Assembly (NCBI GenBank): GCA_046155885.1
Contig: JBJXFU010000101.1
Span: 1 to 39,545, forward strand
Length of the DNA: 39,545 bases
Source: JAOADN01 sp046155885
GTDB lineage: Bacteria > Pseudomonadota > Alphaproteobacteria > Rhodobacterales > Rhodobacteraceae
Direction: 5' to 3'
The notes beneath the pieces are model-generated. The model was not told the origin of the DNA and ran no database searches. It saw only the letters and a list, made by a program, of their open reading frames with translations. Shown here in pieces: positions 22,656 to 30,746 of this stretch. Made by a program: the position numbers and the translations under genes. Position 1 is the stretch's first letter. Every line of letters begins with the position of its first letter.

Positions 22656-23525
22656 TCAGAGCGCCTCGGCGCCCGAAATGATTTCGATCAGTTCCTTGGT
22701 GATCGCCGCCTGCCGCGACCGGTTGTAGACGATGGTCAGCCGGTCGATCATGTCGCCTGCGTTGCGCGTCGCGTTGTCCATCGCACTCATCCGCGCGCCC
22801 TGTTCGGATGCGGCGTTCTCCAGAAGCGCGGTGAACATCTGGGTCGCCACCGCGCGCGGCAGAAGGTCGGCCAGGATGCCCTCTTCGGAAGGTTCGTAGT
22901 CATAGACCGCCGAGGCCGCGCCGGTGCTTTCGAACACCGCCGGGATCACCTGCCGCGCGGTCGGCACTTGGCTGATCACCGACTGGAAGCGGTTGTAGAA
23001 GATCGTGGCGACATCGAACTCGCCGCCGTCGAAGCGGGCAAGCACATCGCCGGCCACCTTCCGGGCCACGCCGTAGCCCATCCGCTTCACGTCGCTGATG
23101 TCGTGATGCCCCATGAACAGCGCCGAATAGTCGCGCTTCAGCTGCTCGCGGCCCTTCTTGCCGACGGTCAGCACCTTGACGGTCTTGCCCTGGCCCTGCA
23201 GTTCGTTGATCCGCGCCCGGGCAAGGCGCACGATGGTGGTGTTGAACCCCCCGCAAAGCCCGCGTTCCGACGTCAGGACGACGACAAGATGCACCCTGTC
23301 GCTGCCGGTCCCGGCCAGAAGCCTCGGCGCGCTGGCCGACCCTGCCGCCCCCGAGGCAAGTCCCGCCATGACGCTTCCCATCCGGTCGGCATAGGGGCGT
23401 GCCGCCTCGGCCGCTTCCTGCGCGCGGCGCAGCTTGGCGGCGGCGACCATCTGCATGGCCTTGGTGATCTTCCGCGTCGACTTGACCGACGCGATCCGGT
23501 TCTTGAGTGCCTTGAGGCTCGGCAT
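22656..23525 (-). CDS. atpG: F1F0 ATP synthase gamma subunit
   Basis: A 289-residue gamma subunit forming the rotating central shaft. The N-terminal helix MPSLKALKNRIASVKSTRKI and the C-terminal helix (NATRNAGDMIDRLTIVYNRS, then RQAAITKELIEIISGAEAL) form the coiled coil inside the alpha3-beta3 hexamer. The central Rossmann-like domain includes LTSERGLCGGFNTTIVRLA. It lies 21 bases after atpA and 19 before atpD. No extra gene is inserted on either side. Confidence 0.97.
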   Translation of the reverse strand: MPSLKALKNRIASVKSTRKITKAMQMVAAAKLRRAQEAAEAARPYADRMGSVMAGLASGAAGSASAPRLLAGTGSDRVHLVVVLTSERGLCGGFNTTIVRLARARINELQGQGKTVKVLTVGKKGREQLKRDYSALFMGHHDISDVKRMGYGVARKVAGDVLARFDGGEFDVATIFYNRFQSVISQVPTARQVIPAVFESTGAASAVYDYEPSEEGILADLLPRAVATQMFTALLENAASEQGARMSAMDNATRNAGDMIDRLTIVYNRSRQAAITKELIEIISGAEAL

Positions 23526-23546
23526 GGCCCTGTCCCCCGCCCCGCT

Positions 23547-25085
23547 TTACGCGAAGGTCTTGGCGAAGGTCTCGATCGCCGAGCGGATCGCCTTGTCCAG
23601 ATCGCCCGCCACCTTGCGGTCGTTCGTCGTGATGTCGGCCAGCAGGTCCTTGCAGTTGGTGCGCAGGTGCTTCAGCAGTCCGGTCTCGAACCGGCCCACA
23701 TCCCTGACCGCGATACCGTCGAGATAGCCGCGGGTGCCGGCGAAGATGATGCAGACCTGCTCGGCACTGGTCAGCGGCGAATACTGCGGCTGCTTCATCA
23801 GCTCGGTCAGGCGCGCGCCGCGGTTCAGCAGCTTCTGCGTCGCGGCGTCGAGGTCCGAGCCGAACTGCGCGAAGGCCGCCATTTCGCGGTACTGCGCCAG
23901 CTCCAGCTTCAGGGGGCCGGCGATCGACTTCATCGCGGCAGTCTGCGCGGCCGAACCCACGCGGGAAACCGACAGGCCGGTGTTCACCGCCGGACGGACG
24001 CCCTGATAGAACAGTTCGCTTTCCAGGAAGATCTGCCCGTCGGTGATCGAGATCACGTTCGTCGGGATATAGGCCGAAATGTCGCCCGCCTGCGTCTCGA
24101 CGATGGGCAGCGCCGTCAGCGAGCCCGCGCCGTGGTCCTTGTTCAGCTTCGCCGACCGCTCCAGCAGGCGCGAGTGCAGATAGAAAACGTCGCCCGGATA
24201 GGCCTCGCGCCCCGGCGGGCGGCGGAGCAGCAGCGACATCTGCCGGTAGGACACCGCCTGCTTCGACAGATCGTCGTAGATCATCAGCGCGTGGCGGCCG
24301 TTGTCGCGGAAGTATTCGCCGATGGCGGTCGCCGAATAGGGCGCCAGGAACTGCATCGGCGCCGGGTCCGAGGCGGTCGCGGCGACGATGATCGAATAGG
24401 AAAGCGCCCCGGCCTCTTCCAGCTTGCGGACCAGCTGGGCCACCGTCGAGCGCTTCTGCCCGATCGCCACATAGACGCAGTAGAGCTTCTTCGATTCGTC
24501 CGACCCGGCGGCCTCGTTGTAGGACTTCTGGTTCAGGATCGTGTCCAGCGCCACCGCCGTCTTGCCGGTCTGCCGGTCGCCGATGATCAGTTCCCGCTGG
24601 CCGCGCCCGATCGGCGTCATCGCGTCGATCGACTTGATGCCCGTCGCCATCGGCTCGTGCACCGAGCGGCGGGGAATGATGCCCGGGGCCTTCACGTCGG
24701 CGATCCGCCGCTCGGCCGCCACGATCGGGCCCTTACCGTCGATCGGATTGCCCAGCGCATCCACGACCCGGCCCAGCAGCCCGTCGCCCACCGGCACGTC
24801 CACGATGGCCTTGGTGCGCTTGACGGTGTCGCCTTCCTTGATCGAACGGTCGGCGCCGACGATCACGATGCCGACGTTGTCCACCTCGAGGTTCAGCGCC
24901 ATGCCCCGGATGCCGCCCGGAAACTCGACCATCTCGCCCGCCTGGACGTTGTCCAGCCCGTGGACCCGCGCGATCCCGTCGCCGACGCTCAGCACCTGGC
25001 CGACTTCGGCGACCTGCGCCTCCTGGCCGAAATTCTTGATCTGCTCCTTGAGGATGCGGGAGATCTCGGCGGCTTGGATACCCAT
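23547..25085 (-). CDS. atpA: F1F0 ATP synthase alpha subunit
   Basis: A 512-residue alpha subunit. The N-terminus MGIQAAEISRILKEQIKNFG contacts delta. The P-loop is IIGDRQTGKTAVALDTILNQ. VYVAIGQKRSTVAQLVRKLE, HALMIYDDLSKQAVSYRQMS (Walker B) and RRPPGREAYPGDVFYLHSRL (with the arginine-finger region nearby at VSRVGSAAQ) are all present. It starts one base after the atpH stop codon, which suggests translational coupling, and the subunit is used in three copies per F1. Confidence 0.98.
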   Translation of the reverse strand: MGIQAAEISRILKEQIKNFGQEAQVAEVGQVLSVGDGIARVHGLDNVQAGEMVEFPGGIRGMALNLEVDNVGIVIVGADRSIKEGDTVKRTKAIVDVPVGDGLLGRVVDALGNPIDGKGPIVAAERRIADVKAPGIIPRRSVHEPMATGIKSIDAMTPIGRGQRELIIGDRQTGKTAVALDTILNQKSYNEAAGSDESKKLYCVYVAIGQKRSTVAQLVRKLEEAGALSYSIIVAATASDPAPMQFLAPYSATAIGEYFRDNGRHALMIYDDLSKQAVSYRQMSLLLRRPPGREAYPGDVFYLHSRLLERSAKLNKDHGAGSLTALPIVETQAGDISAYIPTNVISITDGQIFLESELFYQGVRPAVNTGLSVSRVGSAAQTAAMKSIAGPLKLELAQYREMAAFAQFGSDLDAATQKLLNRGARLTELMKQPQYSPLTSAEQVCIIFAGTRGYLDGIAVRDVGRFETGLLKHLRTNCKDLLADITTNDRKVAGDLDKAIRSAIETFAKTFA

Positions 25086-25646
25086 TTATCCGACCTCTTT
25101 CATGGCGTTCTGGAGGGAGGCGAGCTTCGCGCGGATCGAGGTGTCGATCATCTTCGAGCCGACCTTGACGACGAGACCGCCGATGAGACCCTCATCGACG
25201 GCGACATTCAGTTTGACTGTCTTGCCGAACGATTTTGTAAGACTTTCGGCTAGCGCCTTGGACAGTGCGGCGGACAGCGGCGCGGCGGCGGTGACATCTG
25301 CCGTGACCTCGCCCTTCGCCTCGGCGATGCGGGCGCGCAGCGCCGCGACCAGCGCCGGCAGGATGAACAGCCGGCGGCGTTCGGCCATCAGCCCGAGCGT
25401 GCCCGAAACCGTCGCCGAAAGGCCCATCGCGGCGGAAAGCGCGGCGACCGCGCGGCCTTGATCCTCGCGCGAATAGACGGGCGAGGCGATCAGCGCGCGC
25501 AGATCGGCACTGTCCGCGAGCGCCGCTGACAGCGCCCCGACATCGGCCTCGAGCCTCTTCATCCCGCCCGCTTCCGCGGCGAGTTCGAAGACCGCCGTCG
25601 CATAGCGCTCGGCGATTCCGGCGGAAATCGATGCTGGTTCGGCCAC
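25086..25646 (-). CDS. atpH: F1F0 ATP synthase delta subunit
   Basis: A 186-residue delta (OSCP-type) subunit of the peripheral stalk. The GTG at 25646 is chosen as start because the conserved protein begins AEPASISAGIAERYATAVFE, AAGGGTGG-type purines lie just upstream (AAAGGGTGG), and 186 residues is the usual family length. The frame stays open further upstream, but those codons read as low-complexity shadow. The C-terminal LTKSFGKTVKLNVAVDEGLI, then GGLVVKVGSKMIDTSI is the conserved signature. First gene of atpHAGDC; the F0 genes are not in the window. Confidence 0.96.
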   Translation of the reverse strand: MAEPASISAGIAERYATAVFELAAEAGGMKRLEADVGALSAALADSADLRALIASPVYSREDQGRAVAALSAAMGLSATVSGTLGLMAERRRLFILPALVAALRARIAEAKGEVTADVTAAAPLSAALSKALAESLTKSFGKTVKLNVAVDEGLIGGLVVKVGSKMIDTSIRAKLASLQNAMKEVG

Positions 25647-25705
25647 GTCCACCCTTTCGTTCTGTTTGGCCTCCGGCGGCGCGCGCTTCGCCGTGGCTTT
25701 TCCGT

Positions 25706-25728
25706 GCGGCACCCCCGAGGGGGGCCGC
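25706..25728 (-). other. leader hairpin upstream of atpH
   Basis: GCGGC (25706-25710) pairs with GCCGC (25724-25728) and CCCCC (25712-25716) with GGGGG (25719-25723), forming a strong stem in the presumed atp 5' untranslated region, 60-82 bases before the GTG start. It may stabilise the message or tune translation. The rest of the 297-bp gap holds only the promoter candidate and a 10-bp repeat. Confidence 0.35.
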
Positions 25729-25742
25729 CGAATTGGGGGCGT

Positions 25743-25770
25743 CCATAGCAGAGCCTCGGCCACCCCGCAA
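25743..25770 (-). promoter_or_regulatory. candidate promoter of the atp operon
   Basis: On the minus strand TTGCGG (25770-25765), a 16-base spacer and CTATGG (25748-25743) resemble a sigma-70 promoter about 95 bases upstream of atpH. Each box matches consensus at about four positions. This is the best candidate I see, but not compelling. Confidence 0.35.
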
Positions 25771-25900
25771 CCGCTTGGGCGAAGAGTTTTCGGGCCGCTT
25801 CGCCGCAGCCTTCCGGGCCGTGCGGCGGGGTTGGCGGAAGCAGCCCGGCGGGGTCGGCGCGCGGCGTGGTGACAGGGCGATCCGTGGCGTTCCGGGGACG

Positions 25901-25960
25901 GCTTCCGACGGCCTCAGATGGCCTCAGACGGGCTCAGACGGGCTCAGACGGGCTCGGCCG
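25901..25960. repeat. 10-bp tandem repeat (GGCTCAGACG) overlapping the methyltransferase 3' end
   Basis: Six 10-bp units: GCTTCCGACG, GCCTCAGATG, GCCTCAGACG, GGCTCAGACG, GGCTCAGACG, GGCTCGGCCG. The stop codon of the methyltransferase gene (25946-25944) is made from a repeat unit, so the array spans the gene end and the region upstream of the atp operon. Confidence 0.8.
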
Positions 25961-26687
25961 ACGGCGCGGGCAGAACGTCGAGCCCGCGCAGCGGCCGGCG
26001 CACCACGGCCCTGAGCCCGCGTTGTGGCGCATGGACCTGTTTGGACACTTCCAGCATCAGCACACCCCCGGCCAGCGCCGTGGTGATCCGCCGCCCGAGG
26101 CTTTCCCACATCGGCGCCGTCCGCAACCAGAACTTCGCCTCGCTCGGCGGCGCGTAAAGCGCGGCGCGGCTGCGTTCGGGCGTGAAGTTGTGCCGCTTCA
26201 GCTGCGCGTCAAGCTGCCCCATCGTAAAGGGTCGCCCGAATCCGAACGGCGTCCGCTCGCGCCGCGACCACAGCCCGACGCGGTTCGGCACCACGAAAAT
26301 CGCCCGCCCGCCGGGCCCCAGGACCCGCCAGCATTCGTCCAGAAGCGGCGCCGAGTTGTCCGAAACCTCCAGCCCGTGCATCACCACCAGACGGTCCACC
26401 GACCCGGTATCGACCGGCCAGTTCGCCTCCTCGCACAGGACCGAGACATTGGCCTCGCCCGCCGGCCAGGGCATCACGCCTTGTGGCCCCGGCATCAGCC
26501 CGATCACCCGCTTGGCGTCCGCCAGGTAGGGTCGTAGCAGCGGCACCGCGAAGCCGAAGCCCACCACCGTCTGCCCCTGCGCCCCGGGCCAAAGCTCCAC
26601 CAGGCGGTCGCGGATCGCCTTCTGCGCCACCCGCCCGAGCTGCGTGCGGTAATAGAAGGTCCGCAGGTCGAGTACGTCGAGATGCAT
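25944..26687 (-). CDS. class I SAM-dependent methyltransferase-like protein
   Basis: A 247-residue protein of methyltransferase type. The start at ATG 26687 gives MHLDVLDLRTFYYRTQLGRV, a conserved opening in alphaproteobacterial homologues. The SAM motif is degenerate: TVVGFGFAVPLLRPYLADA has fewer glycines than the usual GxGxG. Later blocks are normal: VDRLVVMHGLEVSDNSAPLL, ECWRVLGPGGRAIFVVPNRV and the GRPFTMGQLDAQLKRHNFTP tail segment. Whether it still binds SAM is uncertain. It is divergent from gloB over 66 bp. Its last codons lie in the 10-bp tandem repeat, so the C-terminus PAPSAEPV has probably been reshaped by repeat growth. The substrate is unknown. Confidence 0.75.
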   Translation of the reverse strand: MHLDVLDLRTFYYRTQLGRVAQKAIRDRLVELWPGAQGQTVVGFGFAVPLLRPYLADAKRVIGLMPGPQGVMPWPAGEANVSVLCEEANWPVDTGSVDRLVVMHGLEVSDNSAPLLDECWRVLGPGGRAIFVVPNRVGLWSRRERTPFGFGRPFTMGQLDAQLKRHNFTPERSRAALYAPPSEAKFWLRTAPMWESLGRRITTALAGGVLMLEVSKQVHAPQRGLRAVVRRPLRGLDVLPAPSAEPV

Positions 26688-26753
26688 TGCGAAGCGCGGG
26701 CCGATGGGCGACTGTCCGGTCCCGACCATACCGGAAAACCAAGCGGGAAATCC

Positions 26754-27521
26754 ATGCCTCTCGAAATCGTTACGGTCCCCTGCCTGAAGGACAACTACGC
26801 CTTCCTGGCGCATGACGGCGCCACCGGCGAAACCGCCGTGGTCGACGTGCCCGAACCGGGGCCGATCCTCGACGCGCTTTCTTCGCGCGGCTGGAAGGCC
26901 ACGCTGGTCCTGATCACCCACCACCATCCCGACCATATCGACGGCGTGCCCGCCCTGGTCGCGGCGACCGGCGCGCGCACCTCCGGCGCGGCGGCCGACG
27001 CCCACCGCCTGCCGCCGCTCGACATCGCCCTACGGGAAGGCGACCGGGCAAGGCTGGGGGCCGAGGAAGGCACGGTGATCGACGTCTCCGGCCACACCGT
27101 CGGCCATATCGCCTTCCACTTCCCTGCCTCGAAGGCCGTCTTCACCGCCGACAGCCTGATGGCCATGGGCTGCGGGCGGGTGTTCGAGGGTACCTTCCCG
27201 ATGATGTGGGAAAGCCTCTCGAAGCTCGCGGCGCTTCCCCCCGACACGCTGGTCTTCTCGGGCCACGAATACACCGCCTCCAACGCCCGCTTCGCCGAAA
27301 CGATCGAACCCGGAAACCCCGACCTCGCCGCCCGCATCGCCCGCATTGCCGAGGCGCGCGCCGCCGGTCGCCCGACCGTGCCCTCGCGCCTTGCCGAGGA
27401 ACTGGCGACGAACCCCTTCCTGCGCGCCCGCCTGCCCGCAGTGAAGGCGCTGATCGGGATGCCCGGCGCCACCGACGCCGAGGCCTTCGCCGAGATCCGC
27501 TCGCGCAAGGACCGTTTCTGA
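26754..27521 (+). CDS. gloB: hydroxyacylglutathione hydrolase (glyoxalase II)
   Basis: A 255-residue metallo-beta-lactamase-fold enzyme that hydrolyses S-lactoylglutathione to lactate and glutathione, the second step of methylglyoxal detoxification. The metal motif is THHHPDHIDG. Further ligands are in DVSGHTVGHIAFH, FTADSLMAMGCGRVFEG, and VFSGHEYTASNARFA, which also contacts glutathione. The C-terminal helical domain ends TDAEAFAEIRSRKDRF as in typical GloB. The start ATG 26754 fits the conserved PLEIVTVPCLKDNYAFL opening. The window also encodes a methylglyoxal synthase fusion 10 kb away, but the two are not linked in an operon. Confidence 0.96.
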   Translation: MPLEIVTVPCLKDNYAFLAHDGATGETAVVDVPEPGPILDALSSRGWKATLVLITHHHPDHIDGVPALVAATGARTSGAAADAHRLPPLDIALREGDRARLGAEEGTVIDVSGHTVGHIAFHFPASKAVFTADSLMAMGCGRVFEGTFPMMWESLSKLAALPPDTLVFSGHEYTASNARFAETIEPGNPDLAARIARIAEARAAGRPTVPSRLAEELATNPFLRARLPAVKALIGMPGATDAEAFAEIRSRKDRF

Positions 27522-27726
27522 ACCGCCACAGCGACCGGTGCGGCGGGCTGTCCCCTTGCAAGCGCGTCCTCCCGATCACATTTTCAGCGCAAAGGCGGAT
27601 TGCGGGCGGGTTGCGCGCGAAAACCCTTGAAGCTGCCAGAATTCCACCGAAGTTTAACAGTAAGAGGCGCAGGGTGGACTGCGGGTCCCGGCCCGGGTTC
27701 GTCCCTCGTGGATAGGAGCACGGAAC

Positions 27727-30051
27727 GTGCCGTCATTCTCGAACACACTGGAACAGGCCATCCATGCCGCACTGGCGCTGGCCAACGAACGCCGGCACGA
27801 ACTCGCCACGCTCGAGCATCTGCTGCTCGCGCTGATCGACGAACCCGACGCCGCGAAAGTGATGAAGGCCTGCTCGGTCGATCTGGGCGAACTGCGCAAG
27901 ACCCTCGTGGATTTCATCGACGACGATCTCTCCACGCTTGTCACCGATGTCGAAGGCTCCGAAGCGGTCCCCACCGCCGCCTTCCAGCGCGTCATCCAGC
28001 GCGCCGCGATCCATGTGCAATCCTCGGGCCGCACCGAAGTGACCGGCGCCAACGTCCTTGTCGCGATCTTTGCGGAACGGGAATCGAACGCCGCCTACTT
28101 CCTGCAGGAACAGGACATGACGCGTTATGACGCGGTCAACTTCATCGCTCACGGCGTCGCCAAGGACCCTTCCTTCGGCGAAAGCCGGCCCGTCACCGGC
28201 GCCCCCGACAACGACGAAACGCAGGCCCCCCCGGCCGAAGGCGGAGAGGCGAAGGAGAGCGCCTTGTCGAAATTCTGCGTCGACCTGAACCAGAAGTCCC
28301 GCAAGGGCGACATCGATCCCCTGATCGGCCGCGATGCCGAGGTGGAACGCTGCATCCAGGTTCTCTGCCGCCGCCGCAAGAACAACCCGCTGCTGGTCGG
28401 CGACCCCGGCGTCGGCAAGACCGCCATCGCGGAGGGCCTGGCGCTGAAGATCGTGCGCGGCGAAACGCCCGAGATTTTGGCCAAGTCCACCATCTTCTCG
28501 CTCGACATGGGCGCGCTTCTGGCCGGCACCCGCTACCGCGGCGACTTCGAGGAGCGGCTGAAAGCCGTCGTGAAAGAGCTTGAGGATCATCCCGACGCGA
28601 TCCTCTTCATCGACGAGATCCACACCGTCATCGGTGCCGGCGCCACCTCGGGCGGCGCAATGGACGCCTCGAATCTGCTCAAGCCCGCGCTGCAGGGTGG
28701 CAAGCTGCGCTGCATGGGCTCGACCACCTACAAGGAATTCCGCCAGCACTTCGAAAAGGATCGGGCCCTTTCGCGGCGGTTCCAGAAGATCGACGTGAAC
28801 GAACCCACCGTCGACGACACGGTGAAAATCCTCATGGGCCTCAAGCCCTATTTCGAGAAACATCACGACCTGCACTACACCAAGGACGCGATCAAGTCGG
28901 CGGTGGAACTGTCGGCGCGCTACATCCATGACCGCAAGCTGCCCGACAAAGCCATCGACGTGATCGACGAGGCCGGCGCCGCCCAGCATCTCGTGACCGA
29001 ATCGAAGCGCCGTAAGACAATCGGCCCGAAAGAGATCGAGGCGGTGGTGGCCAAGATCGCCCGCATCCCGCCCAAGGCCGTGTCGAAGGACGACGCCGAC
29101 GTGCTGAAGGACCTCGAAAAGTCGCTCAAGCGCGTGGTCTTCGGTCAGGACGCCGCGATCACCGCGCTGTCCTCGGCGATCAAGCTTGCCCGCGCGGGCC
29201 TGCGCGAACCCGAAAAGCCGATCGGCAACTACCTCTTCGCCGGCCCCACGGGCGTCGGCAAGACTGAGGTCGCCAAGCAGCTCTCGCTGGCGCTCGGGGT
29301 AGAGCTTCTGCGCTTCGACATGTCGGAATACATGGAAAAACACGCCGTCAGCCGCCTGATCGGCGCACCGCCGGGCTATGTGGGCTTCGACCAGGGCGGT
29401 ATGCTGACCGACGGGGTGGACCAGCACCCGCATTGCGTGCTGCTGCTCGACGAAATCGAAAAGGCCCACCCGGACGTCTACAACATTCTGTTGCAGGTGA
29501 TGGACCACGGGAAACTGACCGACCATAACGGCCGCCAGGTCGATTTCCGCAACGTGATCCTGATCCTGACCACGAACGCGGGCGCCGCCGAGCAGGCGAA
29601 ATCCGCCATCGGCTTCGGCCGCGCCCGGCGCGACGGCGAGGATATGGCGGCGATCGAGCGTATCTTCACGCCCGAGTTCAGGAACCGCCTTGACGCCGTC
29701 ATCTCCTTCGCGCCCTTGCCGCGCGAGGTGATCCTGCAGGTGGTGGACAAATTCGTGCTGCAGCTGGAAGGCCAGCTTCTCGACCGGGGCGTGCATATCG
29801 ATCTGACGCCCGAAGCCGCCGACTGGCTTGCCGACAAGGGCTATGACGACCGCATGGGCGCGCGGCCGCTTGGCCGGGTGATCCAGGAACACATCAAGAA
29901 GCCCCTGGCTGAGGAACTGCTCTTCGGGAAGCTCACCAAGGGCGGCTTGGTGCGTGTCGTCGTCAAGGACAACGCCATCGACCTGCAGGTCGTCCCGACC
30001 CAGGCGCCGCGCCTGGCCGGGGCGAAGCCACCCCTGCTGACGGCGGAGTGA
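27727..30051 (+). CDS. clpA: ClpA, ATP-dependent Clp protease ATP-binding subunit
   Basis: A 774-residue Hsp100 unfoldase that feeds substrates to ClpP. The N-terminal double Clp_N domain (residues 1-145) is followed by an acidic linker. AAA domain 1 has Walker A GDPGVGKT at 225-232 and LFIDEIHTVIGAGATSGG; AAA domain 2 has GPTGVGKTE from 506 and LLLDEIEKAHPDVYN. The ClpP-docking loop IGF lies at 628-630 in SAIGFGRARRD. The start is GTG 27727 with GGAG about nine bases upstream. The adaptor gene clpS, often next to clpA, is not present in the 205-bp upstream gap, which otherwise shows no gene. A terminator follows. Confidence 0.97.
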   Translation: MPSFSNTLEQAIHAALALANERRHELATLEHLLLALIDEPDAAKVMKACSVDLGELRKTLVDFIDDDLSTLVTDVEGSEAVPTAAFQRVIQRAAIHVQSSGRTEVTGANVLVAIFAERESNAAYFLQEQDMTRYDAVNFIAHGVAKDPSFGESRPVTGAPDNDETQAPPAEGGEAKESALSKFCVDLNQKSRKGDIDPLIGRDAEVERCIQVLCRRRKNNPLLVGDPGVGKTAIAEGLALKIVRGETPEILAKSTIFSLDMGALLAGTRYRGDFEERLKAVVKELEDHPDAILFIDEIHTVIGAGATSGGAMDASNLLKPALQGGKLRCMGSTTYKEFRQHFEKDRALSRRFQKIDVNEPTVDDTVKILMGLKPYFEKHHDLHYTKDAIKSAVELSARYIHDRKLPDKAIDVIDEAGAAQHLVTESKRRKTIGPKEIEAVVAKIARIPPKAVSKDDADVLKDLEKSLKRVVFGQDAAITALSSAIKLARAGLREPEKPIGNYLFAGPTGVGKTEVAKQLSLALGVELLRFDMSEYMEKHAVSRLIGAPPGYVGFDQGGMLTDGVDQHPHCVLLLDEIEKAHPDVYNILLQVMDHGKLTDHNGRQVDFRNVILILTTNAGAAEQAKSAIGFGRARRDGEDMAAIERIFTPEFRNRLDAVISFAPLPREVILQVVDKFVLQLEGQLLDRGVHIDLTPEAADWLADKGYDDRMGARPLGRVIQEHIKKPLAEELLFGKLTKGGLVRVVVKDNAIDLQVVPTQAPRLAGAKPPLLTAE

Positions 30052-30082
30052 CAGCGGAGCGACTGCGGGTTAGTCCGCCACG

Positions 30083-30115
30083 AACGGAGGCGGCGCGGGC
30101 GCCGTTCCTTTTTTT
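30083..30115 (+). terminator. Rho-independent terminator of clpA
   Basis: GGAGGCGGCG, loop CGGG, then CGCCGTTCC (five G-C pairs extended by G-U pairs) followed by seven T residues at 30109-30115, starting about 30 bases after the clpA stop. Confidence 0.7.
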
Positions 30116-30140
30116 CCGCTTGGCCAGGCCGGCGCACTCG

Positions 30141-30171
30141 TATGCATGGACATAAGGCAATTCCATACATA
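30141..30171. promoter_or_regulatory. candidate CcdA operator/promoter
   Basis: TATGCATGGA (30141-30150) and TCCATACATA (30162-30171) form an inverted repeat with 9 of 10 matches around an 11-base spacer. The segment is strikingly AT-rich for this genome and ends 32 bases before the ccdA ATG. Type II antitoxins of this family autoregulate by binding such dyads at their promoter; binding here is inferred. Confidence 0.5.
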
Positions 30172-30203
30172 TGTTTCCCCCTATGCTTCCTGAGGGGTCC
30201 GCC

Positions 30204-30431
30204 ATGCCCGCCACCCGCCGCGCCACCAGCCTGACCCTCGACGCCGCGATCCTCGCAGAGGCAAAGGCGCTTGGCGTGAACGTCTCGCGCGCGGCCGAGG
30301 CCGGGGTGCTTGCGGAACTGAAGAAGGCGCGGGCCGAAGCCTGGAAACGCGAGAACGCCGAGGCGATCGCGGCGACCAACCGGTACATCGAGGAACACGG
30401 GCTTCCGCTCGAAGAATACCGGATGTTCTGA
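30204..30431 (+). CDS. ccdA: CcdA-family antitoxin
   Basis: A 75-residue type II antitoxin. The N-terminal RRATSLTLDAAILAEAKALG segment is a ribbon-helix-helix DNA-binding domain, followed by NVSRAAEAGVLAELKKARAE. The C-terminal AIAATNRYIEEHGLPLEEYR is the toxin-binding tail, matching the CcdA pattern of N-x-Y-I-E-x-x-G-L-P. The start ATG 30204 has GAGGGG upstream; an upstream ATG at 30171 lies inside the putative operator and is unlikely. The ccdB start follows after three bases, and the two should be co-translated. Confidence 0.9.
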   Translation: MPATRRATSLTLDAAILAEAKALGVNVSRAAEAGVLAELKKARAEAWKRENAEAIAATNRYIEEHGLPLEEYRMF

Positions 30432-30434
30432 GCC

Positions 30435-30734
30435 GTGCTTCGCCAATTCGACTGCGTACGGCTGCCGAACGGTTCGCTTGTGGTCGTTCTTCAGGACGAT
30501 ATCGTCTCGAACCTTGCCGGACGCGTGGTGGCTCCGCTCGTCTCGCCTGACCGGCTCGAACCCGTCACCCGGGGCTTGAACCCGGTCGTGTACGTCGATG
30601 GCCGCACATGGCGGGTCAAGGTCGAACTCACGTCTGCTGTTCCCCTGAAGTCGCTGTCCCCTGCAATCGCGAATGTCGGGCACCAGCGCGACGAGATGAT
30701 CCGCGCACTCGACCTTCTCTTCACCGGGGTCTGA
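30435..30734 (+). CDS. ccdB: CcdB-family toxin
   Basis: A 99-residue CcdB homologue starting at GTG 30435. It matches the family across its length: VVVLQDDIVSNLAGRVVAPL, LNPVVYVDGRTWRVKVELTS and ANVGHQRDEMIRALDLLFTGV. Classical CcdB poisons DNA gyrase (GyrA). In F-plasmid CcdB the last three residues, Trp-Gly-Ile, are needed for killing; here they are Thr97-Gly98-Val99, so the key Trp is missing and toxicity may be reduced or target contact altered. Convergent with the MotB-like gene, 12 bases apart. A chromosomal pair with no plasmid or integron features nearby. Confidence 0.9.
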   Translation: MLRQFDCVRLPNGSLVVVLQDDIVSNLAGRVVAPLVSPDRLEPVTRGLNPVVYVDGRTWRVKVELTSAVPLKSLSPAIANVGHQRDEMIRALDLLFTGV

Positions 30735-30746
30735 CCGGCCTCCCCC

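Noticed and set aside
22209..25253. Open frame of over 1000 codons on the plus strand opposite atpD, atpG and atpA
   Set aside because: Entirely antisense to highly conserved ATP synthase genes and compositionally abnormal.
20303..25646. Incomplete ATP synthase operon as a sign of gene loss
   Set aside because: Alphaproteobacteria normally encode F1 (atpHAGDC) and F0 genes at separate loci.
25944..26687. Methyltransferase at 25944 as part of the gloB operon
   Set aside because: It is on the opposite strand, divergent from gloB by 66 bp, so at most they share a regulatory region.
16051..27521. A dedicated methylglyoxal pathway formed by the synthase fusion, gloB and chaC
   Set aside because: The genes are scattered over 18 kb on different transcripts with ordinary genes between; no glyoxalase I is present. 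Co-location looks accidental.
30171..30203. Upstream ATG for ccdA at 30171
   Set aside because: It lies inside the inverted repeat that looks like the operator and adds non-conserved residues; ATG 30204 has a good ribosome-binding site.
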